Positions 22,871 through 33,959 of a stretch of 64,000 nt of DNA are shown piece by piece (position 1 is the stretch's first letter; each line of letters opens with the position of its first letter). The stretch is from Capsicum annuum (Eukaryota > Streptophyta > Magnoliopsida > Solanales > Solanaceae), in the NCBI RefSeq assembly GCF_002878395.1, contig NC_061121.1:16065381-16129380 (forward strand), written 5' to 3'. The notes beneath the pieces were generated by a model. That model was not told the DNA's origin, ran no database searches, and was given only the letters and a program-made list of their open reading frames with translations. The position numbers and the translations under genes are program-made.

Positions 22871-23608
22871 ATATATTATTTTATTAATAATTAATTATTT
22901 TTTAAATAACATAATTTTTTGCACCAAGTTTAAGTTAAAAATATATTTTTGTACCAAAAAAAAAGTTAAAAATTCATCTACGGAGAAATTTCATCTCAAA
23001 TCTACAACAAATTTCATTTCAGATCTCAAAAGCATCGGACTAATATAGTACATTTATTACCAAAAAGTTAAAGATAAAAATATATTTACCCTTTGAAATA
23101 AGCTCAAGTTACGAGAAATTTCATAAAGCTACAAAAAAATTCATCTCAAAACTTGAGCTTTGGATTTCTCTCTTCCCTTTGGTGAAATTGCATTTTAACT
23201 TTTGGGTTTTTGATTTTGTCATTCATCTCTTTGCACTTTAGGTAATTCTCTCATGTTTTTCTTAATCTTATTGCATGCATTTGAAGTATTTGTTACCTAG
23301 TAATTTTTTTGAGCTGAAAATCACTTTTCTCTTTTGTGAATCACATTCTATAATGCATAGATTAATTTATAAACTCTATTTTTTTTATCTACATCACCTC
23401 AATGAAAATGCTTTTTGGGTGGTTTCTCTACTCACTGATCTCATTTTTGTCCAATCAGTAGGTCGTTTAGGTTTGGATTTTGGGTGTTTTGTGTAGCCAT
23501 TGGGTAAATTTTTTTGTCCAAAAAATTTTAGTTTGCCGCTTGATTCTTGTTTTCTTGTTAATTTTTAATTTAATAGTTGTTTTTATCTTTATAACTCTTC
23601 AGATTTTG
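22871..23608 (+). other. AT-rich stretch before the DUF1985 exon
   Basis: Short open frames at 22,848-23,048 and 23,275-23,496 have low-complexity composition and no recognised domain. A TTTTTATC run and ACTCTTCAG near 23,600 could serve as the splice acceptor of the next exon. Nothing else is visible. Confidence 0.35.
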
Positions 23609-24480
23609 TAAATCATGTCTAGGAAAGTAAATCGTGTTGAGCACTTTATTGATCCTAATAATTGATTCAAGTCAGGCCCCTATTTGAGAGGGGATTCAAA
23701 TTATCATACAATGATAACGAGCTTTTTGAATGACACTCAGTTTTCATTGTTAGACAAAGGGATTTTTGGAAATTTGATGAAATTAGATAATCTAAATCCA
23801 CCAGGTAATCTTTTACATTGCATGTTTTGATCAGAAGTAAAATCTAACAAGAAGAATTCGATGGCATTTTATGTCCAGGAAAGTTACATTTAGTTTATAC
23901 TTGATGTATTTGGTCTTGTTACTGGGTTGTCGACTAAAAATTCAAATAGTGTATTATGATCAATTAGGGAAAAAGGAGGTGGTAGTCGTCTGTTGAACAC
24001 TTATTTAATGGTGCTGATAAATTAAAAATGGAGGATTTGAAAATTTTTATGGAAACAAGGAAAGGTAAAGTCCAAAGTGATTTAGACGCTGTCAAGCTAG
24101 CTGAGATATAAATTCTAAGACGGGTGTTGTTGGGGGAAGGACCACCAAGGTCATCTATGCTTATCTTATTATGATATTGGAGGAAGTAGATTTGTGTAGA
24201 AAGTATGGATGGGGTGAATTTTCTTTCGATGAAACTATAAGTTCATTGAAAATCTCATTGAAACTAACAAAAACCACTGTCGGATCATCATACCAACTTG
24301 TTAGTTTTCCATATGCATTTATAGTATGGACATGGGATATTTTCCCTAAATACAGAGAAAAAATGTACAGACGGTCTCTGAAGAAAAATATCCTCTAATG
24401 TTCCGTTATGTGGCATATACTACTACACAGTATACAACAGTAGTCACGTTTTTTAAGTCAAAGAAGTCAAAATCTTTGGT
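23609..24480 (+). pseudogene. DUF1985-type domain of the ULP1-like gene
   Basis: From MSRKVNRVEHFIDPNN the frame passes several stops and shifts. It gives recognisable blocks: DVFGLVTGLSTKNSN, ILRRVLLGEGPPRSS, and then the open part 24,171-24,398 with DLCRKYGWGEFSFDETISSL and YQLVSFPYAFIVWTWDIFP. The spacing of the GLVTG, KYGWG and FPYAFIVW blocks is what DUF1985 domains next to ULP1 show. It ends at a consensus splice donor (24,479-24,480). Confidence 0.65.
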
Positions 24481-24736
24481 AAGTACGTATGCCTATTTTA
24501 TTTTTATTTTTCATTTGCTGATAATTAGTGTGTGCATTGTAATTTTTGTTAATTTTTTTTAGTTAATAGAAAGGTGCGGTTGAGCTATTCTCATTGGAGC
24601 ATGATTTGCCAAGTAATAATGACAGTGAAGACAATCAATTTAGTGTGTTAAATTAGAAACTTGATGTATGCATCAGTCCTTTTCGTTTAATCCCTCTAAT
24701 CAACTTGTCCGTAAAATAGATTATTTTTAATTTTTC

Positions 24737-24991
24737 ATGTATTGTGTATGCAGAAACTTCAAAGCAAATGTTCAAAGAAGTTTAAAAAGATTCTTGATGA
24801 GAACTTCTTTGAAGTCTGAGTTATCTGAAATCAAAATATTATTGTTGGGAAAGCTTAAAGCGGATGGGGATATTCTATTCAATAAAAAATCAGATAATCT
24901 CCAAGGTGAACCAAGTCGTGATCCAATGGTTGATGATCAATATGATGATCCTCACAGACCTACAGAAAATGAGAAATCTGCAAGTAAATAG
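24737..24991 (+). pseudogene. Linker exon of the ULP1-like gene
   Basis: This is an open stretch with the charged, helix-forming sequence LKSELSEIKILLLGKLKADG and an acidic Pro/Asp tail (DPMVDDQYDDPHRPTENE). It is preceded by a T-rich tract and a TGTATGCAG that could be a splice acceptor at about 24,752. The residues before that would then be intron. Confidence 0.45.
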
Positions 24992-25019
24992 TTTCATGCC
25001 TTGCCTTGTCTTTTAAAGT

Positions 25020-25157
25020 TTTTGTGGAAGTTGAGGAACATGTTGTAATTGTGGTGAAGAGGGTCACACTGCATCTAACTGTACTTCAACAAGATATAAT
25101 AAACCATGTTTTGTTTGTGGGAGTTTCGAATATAATGCTAAAAAGTTTGTAAAGGTC
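25020..25157 (+). pseudogene. Captured zinc-knuckle (CCHC) gene fragment, AIR1-like
   Basis: The plus strand reads CCNCGEEGHTASNC, a C-x2-C-x4-H-x4-C knuckle. A second, damaged one follows (CFVCGSFEYNAKKF), in which the His is Tyr and the last Cys is Phe. The spacing and the words GEEGHTA and KPCFVCGS match plant AIR1-type zinc-knuckle proteins, which act in nuclear RNA surveillance, better than a retroviral nucleocapsid. It stops at AAAG|GTCAGTG, a plausible exon end, and no full gene follows. I infer capture of a host exon by the Mutator-like element. Confidence 0.6.
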
Positions 25158-25604
25158 AGTGAAGAAAATTGCTTACTCTTCAATTGGTATATGTAACCTT
25201 ATATTGCTTATGCTATCTGGCTTATTAGTCCTATGAACATCTGTTAAATTGGTCAAGGAGAATTTATCATACTTATATTCTATTATCACCTATAAAAGAT
25301 ATTCTACGAACCATCTCAATCTGTTCTACAATAGTTAAGTCCTCTCACAAGTTTTGTAATCCAAGCGATCAGTATCCATGTCCATCTTATTAACAGCATA
25401 ACTTCTGGTGCTTCCAGCTACTAGCACTGCTTGTACTATTGGTATTAAATGAAGACCAAGACCCTGGAGCTTTACTAGTGGTTATCCAGTGAGTTCAATA
25501 ACATGATTGTGTGGTTTAAATGTATTAGAACTAGTGATGTGATTTAATTCATTGTCTTGGTCATGGTTTAGCCAAGGCCGCACAAATTGTGTAGTTCTTG
25601 ACTC
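25158..25604 (+). other. Intron-like sequence after the zinc-knuckle fragment
   Basis: There is no domain, repeat or RNA gene that I can support. Base composition is less AT-biased than in the flanks. Confidence 0.3.
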
Positions 25605-25892
25605 TTAAACTTCTCTCACATTGCCTTTCCACAGCCATGATAAGATATTCTTCGACATCCATGCCTCTACATTTGAGGTTATAATCTTAGAAATCCCTTG
25701 TTTTCCCTCACTCTTATCCCTAAAATCTCTTGAGGATTTCCCTAATAAGTGATCCACTTTGAAAAGATTATAGAATACTCCAAATGGAGATGGTTTAAAA
25801 ATATCTCCTAGGTGTACTTTCTCCACTTTAATTTGCATCCTCCCGATGATCTGAGAGAAAAATATCAGAAAATGCATGGTTAGAATAATCAA
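25605..25892 (-). pseudogene. Unrecognised coding-like fragment, 95 codons
   Basis: The minus strand is open for 95 codons with balanced composition and words such as VEKVHLGDIFKPSPFGVF, VDHLLGKSSRDFRDKSEGK and NVEAWMSKNILSWLW. This looks more like real protein than AT-driven chance coding. I do not recognise the family. Its strand is opposite to the surrounding ULP1-like exons, so it may be another captured host fragment. It has no supported start codon context. Confidence 0.4.
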
Positions 25893-26033
25893 TGACCTAG
25901 GTTCCTAGGAAGAAAGATTTGGTAATACATGCTTCTAGCTCCCAATTGTTCTTCTTTAACTTTAACTTTTTTGGTTGTCTTTTTTATTCAGCATGTTTTC
26001 TTATTCTCTTAATCATTCTTATTCCTTATATGA

Positions 26034-26160
26034 AAAGAAGCGGTGAGCTGAAGAAGGAAAGAATGCAGAAGGTCATTCAGATAACAAAGAAGAAGCCGCA
26101 GGAGAAAGAGTCATTGGTTTGGGGCCTCTAAGCATGAAAGAAATAAGAATGGTAAAGATC
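26034..26160 (+). pseudogene. Coding-like exon remnant (unrecognised)
   Basis: One plus frame reads AEEGKNAEGHSDNKEEAAGE and then RVIGLGPLSMKEIRM after a stop (KKR-stop). The acidic, Ala-rich composition is unlike the AT-rich surroundings. It could be an exon of the ULP1-like gene or part of the captured zinc-knuckle gene. I cannot decide which. Confidence 0.35.
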
Positions 26161-26509
26161 GGGTAATCCAGTCCTTATATTATCAGTCCATTGAGTATTT
26201 GTAAAACATAAGGATGCTGAACCACATCACAAATTTATTTTTCTTATGGATTCTTCTTCCTTATAGGAAAGAATGTGGGAGTTAAATATCTTCTACTTTT
26301 TTCTTTGGTAGAAGAGTTCTCAAAATCTTCTCTTTATTCTGAGCTTCAGGTAAGCCGAACATAATTTTGCTCGATAGAAAATCTTATTTTGAAAAAATAT
26401 GTCATGATAAGTCTGCCCAACAGAAAACCATAATTCTGCAACATCATCATAGATTCAAAAGGTTTTGATGTTTATAAATTTTTTCTTAATGTCAAACTAT
26501 AAATAGGAA

Positions 26510-27440
26510 CCGTTGTACACTGTAATATATCTGCAAAATAAATTTCTTTTTAATATACCTTCAGAAGATGAGGAAATACTTCCTAAAAAAGTCATTTGGG
26601 TGAGCAACATATCTCCAACGACAGACGACTTCTTATCACAAAGAAAAAATGATAATTGTTCCACTAGTCTATTTGTTAAAATTGATGCACAACTTTTTTA
26701 TGTTGTTCAACAGGACTTTGGTGGTACTTAAGTTGATGAGGATAACATTGATGGGACAAAGAACTGTGGCGACATTGACTTAATGATCAACAATGTTATT
26801 TCTTGTGTGTTTGCAACTTCTTCTTATTTGCCAACATCTTATGATGTCAAAAGTAATCAAGCTAAGAGATATGTAAGTGTCTCAAATTCTAATTTACATG
26901 CTTCTTTACTTCAACTAATTCACTATAATGTGTTTGTGATTTTCAATAAAAGCTTGGTGGTATTAATGATGATACAACAGGAGTGATTTCTGATGTTGAT
27001 ATAGCTACGAAGTTTTAGAATGTTGATTCAACAACTTGTGTTGTTGAGATATCTGTAAGATCTATCTTTTCATTTTCTTTATTACTATGTGGTTGTTTTT
27101 TCTATAAATGTTAATTCTTTCTCTATTTTCCAGCATAATGAACAAGAAAGTACTCATGTTTCTCCAATGAGGGGAAGCAAAGCATCCATTAGTGATGTTG
27201 CTTCCGAGTTGAATTCCACGCCATCTTCCACGAAAGTTGAAGCAAAACACGCCACTCCTAAAAATCAGTTAGATAGAAATTTATAGGATAGTTATTCAAA
27301 TCTCCATATGTGGTAGATTTTGATTCGGGTGCTTCCCAATCTATTTTTTATCAAAAGCATCCTTTCATCCGTGACATTGAAGCATTTGATAATTTGTCGA
27401 GCTTGAACACTAATTTTTGGGCATCCATTGAGTGTGGATT
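26510..27440 (+). pseudogene. Middle exons of the ULP1-like gene
   Basis: Short open pieces alternate with T-rich intron-like tracts ending in CAG. They carry FNIPSEDEEILPKKVIWVSN, QQDFGGT, EDNIDGTKNCGDIDLMINN and then EQESTHVSPMRGSKASISD with a Ser/Thr-rich run. In a shifted frame at 27,290-27,420 come YVVDFDSGASQSIF, KHPFIRDIEAFDNLSSLN and NFWASIECGL. The last block resembles the region just before the protease core in transposon ULP1 proteins. Stops and frame shifts separate the blocks. Confidence 0.5.
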
Positions 27441-27839
27441 GAATACTTGAAATGGTAGGTTTACTATCTTTAAGCTTTTCATTTTGTCATTTTTGTACTT
27501 ATGATAACACATATATTCTGATTGTATTTATTTTTCATGTAGTTTAAGTACCAAAAATATATATATTAAAGGAAAAGATGTGTTGCCCAAACGCTTAATA
27601 TTTGGCTCTTTTGTTGTGGATTCAAAGGGTGGTTTTATTCACTTGCAACTTGGGGTAGACCTTTGAATGACACGGTATTATCACTTGCTATCCTAATCTA
27701 TATTTGTAAGGTGCTTTTGGCTTTTCCTTTGTTTTGTTCCTCCCTTTCTTCTAGTAGGTCAAACACACTGACAGTATTTCTTGGTTGGCTATTTGTAATG
27801 TTTATATTTATTTTGGTTCCTGGGATAAAAGCTTAAAAA

Positions 27840-28560
27840 AATTATTTTTATGTGTATATTGTAGACGATGAATGTCTTGGTGAAAGTCCAGCTTCTTCTA
27901 ATGTTGATCAGTAGTTTTATTCGAGTTTATTAGGAAGTGCTAAAGTTGCTGGTTTGGGTTTTTATTGTTTCATGGAATTTTGATTTCTTATCCTTTATTC
28001 TTGCCATTTACTTCATTAGTAAAGTTAGGGACCAGAGTTAAGTATAGGTTGTCCATTGGCAAAAATTCATATGTCATATCATAAGGTCAAAAACTATTTT
28101 TATATGTATATTGTAGCTGATGAACACCCTTGATAAAATCCAACTTCCACTAATAGTAGGCAGTAGTTTGGATTGGCTAATATCTACCTGCTTCCTTTGT
28201 AACTTTGGTGTAATATTGTGACTTTTCTATTCACTAGTAGAGCCAGGATTATAGTTAGAGGGGCAAAAGAGGGTCATTCGGACCAACAACAACACACCAA
28301 GTGTAATTATACAAGCCACAAGTGGAGTTTGAGGAGGGTTGAGTGTATGTACCCCTACCTTGTGCAGGTAGAAGGGGCCAGCTGGATCCCCTTTGTCAAA
28401 AATTCATATTGTATACATATATATAAGGTCAAAAATTCTCTTTGTTGTGGATATACTGAAATTGATGAAAATCTAGCCTCCATCCCTTCGAACTATGTTG
28501 TTTCAGTAGTTGATTGGCTAAATATCTAGCTGGAACTTTGTAACTTTGGTGTAAAGCTGT
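27840..28560 (+). repeat. Three imperfect copies of an exon-plus-intron segment
   Basis: Blocks of the form GTATATTGTAG, GATGAA, TCCAGCTTC or TCCAACTTCC, and TTGATTGGCTAA with GTAACTTTGGTGTAA recur near 27,856-27,930, 28,105-28,220 and 28,440-28,555. Each copy has a CAAAAATTCATAT-like lead. They look like local duplications of a small exon with its flanks inside the ULP1-like gene. Confidence 0.55.
28284..28378 (-). mobile_element. Short RTE LINE 3'-tail fragment
   Basis: CAACAACAACACACCAAGTG is followed by CACAAGTGGAGTTTGAGGAG and CTACCTTGTGCAGGTAGA. This corresponds to the conserved 3' end of plant RTE LINEs seen at 46,871-46,970 (CCACAACGTGGGGTCTGGGG). The left CAA run is the TTG tail on the minus strand. 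Only about 95 bp remain. Confidence 0.6.
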
Positions 28561-29204
28561 AAACTTTTCTATATGATCAATTCTTGGAGTTCTATTTCCT
28601 CTTGCTTGTTCTATGCTCTAGTCAAACTTTTTCTTTTAAATTGTTCAGCTGGGTAAATATATGTATAAAATTGGCTACCCCAAAATATCAAAGGAACTTT
28701 GGAAAAGGTTGAATGTTGGCTTAGGCAAGGTGTCTATAAATCACGAGTAAGTAAAAGAGAGTGAATATTTCCTTTGAAACTGAATAAACTTTCTAGAAAT
28801 GCTTTGATGTGGTTTATTTCAAAGTAAACAGTGAAATTAAACATACAGTAAAGGAATGATGCATCGATTATGTACCCAAGCAAACGTATTTGAATAGTTG
28901 AAAGAGTAAGAGAAAAAGGTACATGATTCTTGTCATACCTGGAATGCAAAATTACAAAAGTTGAGCCACTTTACGTATCATGAGTCCACAATTGTATCAC
29001 TAACAACCCATATTATAATAGGGATTATAGTAGGATAAGTTAGAAGAGAAGTAGTGTTGTGGCACAGTTTGAGTTGTATCATAACATGCCCGAGTGCTTC
29101 GCCAACTATATTTCCCTGTTGGCGATCATCTTACTTTGGTTACTTCTTTATGTAATAAATGTGTTGTAATGCTCTTATTCAGTGTTCTTTTTATTTTGTC
29201 TCAG
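28561..29204 (+). other. Intron-like stretch before the protease core
   Basis: There is no recognisable domain. The small open frame on the minus strand (28,734-28,949) has no supporting motif. The T-rich tract TTTATTTTGTCTCAG at 29,190-29,204 is a good splice acceptor for the core exon. Confidence 0.4.
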
Positions 29205-29931
29205 CATTTAGATACAATATTCTACTATATTAGGATGAAGACAAAATATGAGCCTAATATTGTTGTGAAGTTCACTACAATTGATTTTGTTTTTAGAAAC
29301 AAGATCGATGCTCTTTATCAAGACTTTTTAAAGATTTTTATGTCATGCCGGAGAAATAAGAGGTTGAGGAATATATCAGAGGCTTCTATTGTGCTACAAA
29401 TGTATCGTGGAACAAGGTTGATGATGTGTTATTTCCAATTTATGTTCCACGAGAAAAATCTAAACTTGGACATTGGATTTTTGGGAGTTTTTGACTTTAC
29501 TAATTGGTGCATATATGTGTATGACTCCAACCATACCAGGTCAAGTGATAAAGTTATTCAAAAAGTGATGTTACCTTACCAAACATTGATACCGTATTTT
29601 CTGCAAAAAGTTAATTTCTATCTTGAGAAGGGCATTGACAAATTTAAAACTGATACTTTGCCGATAAATATGGTTGATGATTTTTCACAAGAAACTCAAT
29701 GGTATCTTATTGCATTAATTTTTTAAATGTTCATTTCACTTCATTTTCTTATTGTTTTTCTTATATTCACATAATATATTTCTTTTGTATGACAGTGATT
29801 GTGGAGCATTTGTTTGTGCCTTTGTTGAATATGTCATTCATGGTAGAGATATTCCAAAAGAGATTGACATTGGTTATATTCATATGAGGTATGGAGATTC
29901 ATTGTGGTATTATGGAAAGAGGAAACTATAA
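29205..29931 (+). pseudogene. Catalytic core of the ULP1-like protease (two exons)
   Basis: The exon from 29,205 reads HLDTIFYYIRMK, KFTTIDFVFRNKIDALYQDF, then LGVFDFTNWCIYVYDSN, which contains the catalytic Asp region. It runs to 29,701. A GT...AG intron (29,702-29,795) is followed by DCGAFVCAFVEYVIHGRDIP, with the catalytic Cys of the DCG motif, and a stop at 29,929-29,931. The oxyanion Gln is in SQETQ just before the intron. The expected catalytic HW pair is encoded out of frame (CATTGG at 29,471). The local frame reads DIGF instead, so two compensating indels have probably destroyed the His. The ATG at 29,094 lies in the intron and is not a real start. Confidence 0.75.
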
Positions 29932-30204
29932 GTTGGTATAAAAGATAACACTACCAAAAAAGTTGGCAGATTATTTGGAAAGGAAAAAAGAAAGAGGACG
30001 CACAAGGAGTAGTTTTGTAGTTATTGAAAATCATTGAACATAATGGATTTTTAACTTTTTTTTTGCAATTATGTAAAGTTTAAACAGTTTTTTAAAATTG
30101 AATCAGCTATTTTTTATGCGATAACGTAAGGTATACAATGTAGAATTGCTACTGTTCATTTGTTGGTATCCTTATATATTTTGTTTTACTATCGAAGAAT
30201 ATTT
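29932..30204 (+). other. 3' side of the ULP1-like gene
   Basis: A shifted frame carries KKVGRLFGKEKRKR, which may be a displaced basic C-terminus. It is followed by AT-rich untranslated-like sequence. No polyadenylation signal could be fixed. Confidence 0.35.
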
Positions 30205-31160
30205 TTTGCTTCTCTTGTGTTAAGTCTTGCCCCTGAGGCAAAGTTATTGAGTATGTTATAAATTAGTAGACAATGTGGCAAGGCCAATTCATGCCCATGA
30301 GGTATAACTTGTTCCTTTGGTGGCTGTCTTATCATTACTTATGTGCGAATGCTATATGAGTATTTTGATCATTGTGAACTTTTCAATCACATTTGTCCTC
30401 GATTAAATGGCATAAAATAAGAAAGATTTTGACCTTGTGATCTAAGGGGTCTTCTCCTCCTCTTCAGTAGTTGGTTCTCCACTTTTATTTATTTGGTTAG
30501 ATGCTTTCTTTGTTGATTGGTATTATCTTTTTTTCCTACTCGCAATTGAATACTTTCCCGTGTTTTTATTTTGGTAATTTTTAATCTTTATTACTTTTGT
30601 TCTTGGCTTTTAATATTTTAGTTTTTGGTCTAGAATATTGATTCTCATATGGTTGTAAGACTGTAATATTCCTATAAATATATTTTGTATGGACGAGGAA
30701 GAACGTTCCTTGAAAAATTGTGAGTTGAACCACCTTTGATATCTAAGTCTTGCCTCTAGGGCAGGAGTTATAGATCATCTATCAAATCTTTATCGACTAT
30801 GTTTGGTTAAATCTCGCCTATAGAGTATAACTTTTAAATATTGCCTCTTGGGCAAGACTTATAGATTATCTACTAAATCATTACACACTAATCTAGTATC
30901 AACATTTGGCTATGGGGCATAGCTTGTTCATTTGTTGTATTACTTTTTGCCTCTAGGGCACGAGCTGTAGATTATCTGTCAAGCTATTACTCACTAAGCT
31001 AGTGTCAACTCTTTCCCATAGGGCGTAACTTGTTTCTTTGGGGCTTAAGTCTTCCCTCTTAGATCATCTGCCAAATCATTGCAGAATAAGCTAGTGTCAA
31101 CTCTTGCTCATGAGGCACAACTTGTTCTGCATCTTGCCTTCAAGGCAAATATTAATGTGT
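30205..31160 (+). repeat. Hairpin-motif repeats between the two convergent genes
   Basis: Units with CTTGCCTCTAGGGCAGGAG (30,749), GCCTCTTGGGCAAGACT (30,843), TTGCCTCTAGGGCACGAG (30,947) and GCTCATGAGGCACAACTTG (31,107) are present. An unrelated AT-rich spacer separates them at 30,340-30,740. It is the same family and the same strand sense as 21,490-22,870, but more decayed. Confidence 0.8.
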
Positions 31161-31439
31161 ATTCTGTGGAATTATTTACATCACATCTCTTGAGGGTGTG
31201 GTCCTTCCCCATATCCTGTTAATATGATATATTTTTACACATTAATATATAAAAAAATTTAACATGCTAAGTAACTTTTATAAACAATCAATAAGAATGT
31301 ATTGAGTTAAATACTTACCACAAGTTAAAAATTCAAATAAATAAGAAAACATTCTTGATTAAAAGTAAAAATTAATTGTTACTAACTAAAATAGGGGATC
31401 AAAGAATCCTATTATAACTGCTATTTTGATCCAACTTCT
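31161..31439 (-). other. Spacer downstream of the mudrA-like gene
   Basis: AT-rich sequence. I see no coding frame, repeat or RNA gene. Confidence 0.35.
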
Positions 31440-33544
31440 CGGATAAAAATCAATTCTAATCATGCTTTTTAAGTTTTCTTCCTGTATTTTCTTGCATATG
31501 AATGAAGGATAGAAGTGTAGTGACAACTTGATCTATTGTTCTTGGTTTTTTTGCATCTCGAGCATCTATAATTATTTCTTGAAGATTCTGTTCTGCAAGG
31601 TTATCTGGTTGTTTGTCTTCTGCCAAGCAGAACATTCGTATCTAGGGATTTTGTGATCAAATCCTTTATGCTACCTAGAACAATCCATGATGTTGTGCTT
31701 CCAACTGGTAGGATTTATCCCTGGTATGTTTGTAGCCCAGATTGCCTTGAGAACCAATGAGAACAATAGCTCGACTTGTTCATATATCTACTATTTATCG
31801 CTGCAATTGCATGGGTGCATGGTATCCCATTGTTTGAAATACCAAGCATTGGAAAGTCCTTCTTCAGGTCTACAATATATTCAACTCCTTCTCTTACAAC
31901 AAATCTTGTTGCATCAATGGTGTCTACCTATAAATAAAATGATAAATAAATAACAACTTATAGTGAAACATCTAGTATATTAGAGGCAATCAAACATACA
32001 TAGGAGACGAATCTTAAGGCAACCAAAAAATAGCTACAATCAAGCATATAATTATCAAATCACAATCTAATATTGAACTAATCAAAAATCTAATAATAAG
32101 TGACCAATAATAACTAGTCACAATTAAGGTTCTATTTCAAAATGGAAGAGAAAGGCCAATATAGGGGATATTTAAAGTTTTGATGCTTGGCTTGGACAGG
32201 GAAAGTGCAGGAGAAGGATCTGTCATCCAAGGAATGAACTTTCAAAGTCAATGTATTATAAGAAAAACACAAAACCTTGCTCAGGAACAACAACTAATTT
32301 AATAGTTATGCTTCCAACAAATGAGCAGGAGAATCGGCTACACATAAAGCGAGATAAAATAGATATTGCATCTAATCTATGAGTAGAATCAACTATGATA
32401 GTGAAACATCTAATATATAAGCAGAATCAACCATACAAAGCAATCAACGATACAAAGGGGATGAATCTTGAGGCAACCAAAAAACAGCTATAATCAATCA
32501 TATAACATCAAATCACAAACGATCACACAACTATGAGCAGAAACAATGGAACAGAAGCAACACAACATAGATTTTGCATGCGAATATCTGGGAAATCTAA
32601 AAACTAGCAATAAATCACAAATAACAGTAAACCAACTATGTATAATCCGCAATAAAAAAATAGTAACAGTATATTTCCCTATTATCTAAATACAATTTCA
32701 ATTACTTACTTTCAATTTCAAGGTGGCTTGAATCTTGTTAGTCATCTCCACTACCACCTAACGTGTGATGTCATGAAAGTTGTCTTGCACTTTCATTTTT
32801 CTTTCATAAAATCATCTTTGTAACTTGTTCTAAATGTAATTGATCGATCCTAGTATTGGCAGTTGCCTTGCTTTGCTCAGTACTGCATTCATGGACTCCA
32901 CATTGTTAGTCGTAAGCATATTGTACCTTCTGTTAGTATGAAACGAACGATCCTATCTTTCTAGTTCTTCTTCTTTTAAGTACTTCGTAGCAACTTTGTT
33001 AACTTTTTCTATCTCATCCATAAAAGGATAAAATTCCATGCGTTTGTATTTTGTTGTTGCGTTGTAAGAAGAGTGATAGAACCACATATGAGAAGTATCT
33101 TTTTCTTAAATTTTTCTTAATGTGATAGATGCATATCCCGTGTTGACACTTAGGATAGACATTTGCAACTGCATTTGCAATGGCTGGGTGATGATCTAAT
33201 AAAATAGACAATTGTTCATGTACCCCAATTGCAATTCTTAACTGATTGAAGAACCTGTTATAAGACTCATTATTTTCTGAATATGCAATTTCAAAAGCCA
33301 AAGGAAATGTGTCATTGTTTCCATCCTTTGACACAAAAACAAAGAAAATATGTTGTTGTTTCAATCCTTTGACACTGGTATCATGAGGAAACCATGATAT
33401 TTTGACTTCAAAAATATTGCATCTACCATTATTACAGGTCTACCGTTGGTCCATCCAATAATTGAAGCACCATAAGCAAAAAATGCATATTGAAACTTGT
33501 GTTGAGCAAAAGAATATTAGTAACAACTTGTATTTGATATTTAT

Positions 33545-33959
33545 AATCATAGCACAATAACTTTCTAAACTAAGTCTTTCCCATGAGGCAAGAGTTGCAT
33601 AAATATTAATAATCTAAGCAGTGCAATTAAAGAATAACCTTTTGCCTCTTGGGCAAAAGTTTTCAATTTCAACAGTATAGCATTTGTATAAACTAAGTCT
33701 TGCCCATGAAGAAAGAGTTGCATATATGTTAATAATCTAAGTAGTGCAATTAAATAATAATCTTTTACCTTTTAGGCAAAAGTTTTCAATTTCAACAGTA
33801 TAGCATTTGTATAAACTAAGTCTTGCCCATGAGGCAAGAGTTACATATATGTTAATAATCTAAGTAGTGCAATTTAAGAATAACCTTATGCCTTTTAGGT
33901 AAAAGTTTTCAATTTCAATAGTATAGAATTTGTATAAACTGTCTTGCCCATGAGGCAAT
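33545..33959 (-). repeat. Hairpin-motif array in the mudrA intron, left part
   Basis: Units of about 136 bp carry CTTGCCCATGAGGCAAGAGT and TTGCCTCTTGGGCAAAAGTT. Spacers are GCATATATGTTAATAATCTA and AATTTCAACAGTATAGCATT. The array was one block with 37,054-38,640 before a Tekay element inserted at 33,960. Confidence 0.9.

Larger units (their letters stand above)
23609..29931 (+). pseudogene. ULP1-like SUMO protease gene (C48 family), decayed, multi-exon
   Basis: Exon-like blocks run in the order seen in plant Mutator-borne ULP1 genes. They are a DUF1985-type domain (23,609-24,480), a linker with coiled, charged sequence (24,750-24,990), acidic and Ser-rich exons (26,510-27,440), a block reading KDVLPKRLIFGSFVVDSKGG (27,573-27,632), and the cysteine-protease core (29,205-29,701 and 29,796-29,931). 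A good splice donor (TTG|GTAAGTACG) lies at 24,479. Several stops and frame changes fall in the exons. Family members cleave SUMO or similar conjugates, but in transposons their role is unknown. A zinc-knuckle fragment and other pieces sit in its introns. It converges on the mudrA-like gene. Confidence 0.72.

Noticed and set aside
29094..29204. ATG at 29,094 as the start of the ULP1 protein
   Set aside because: It precedes a good splice acceptor at 29,203-29,204, and the residues before it match nothing in the family.
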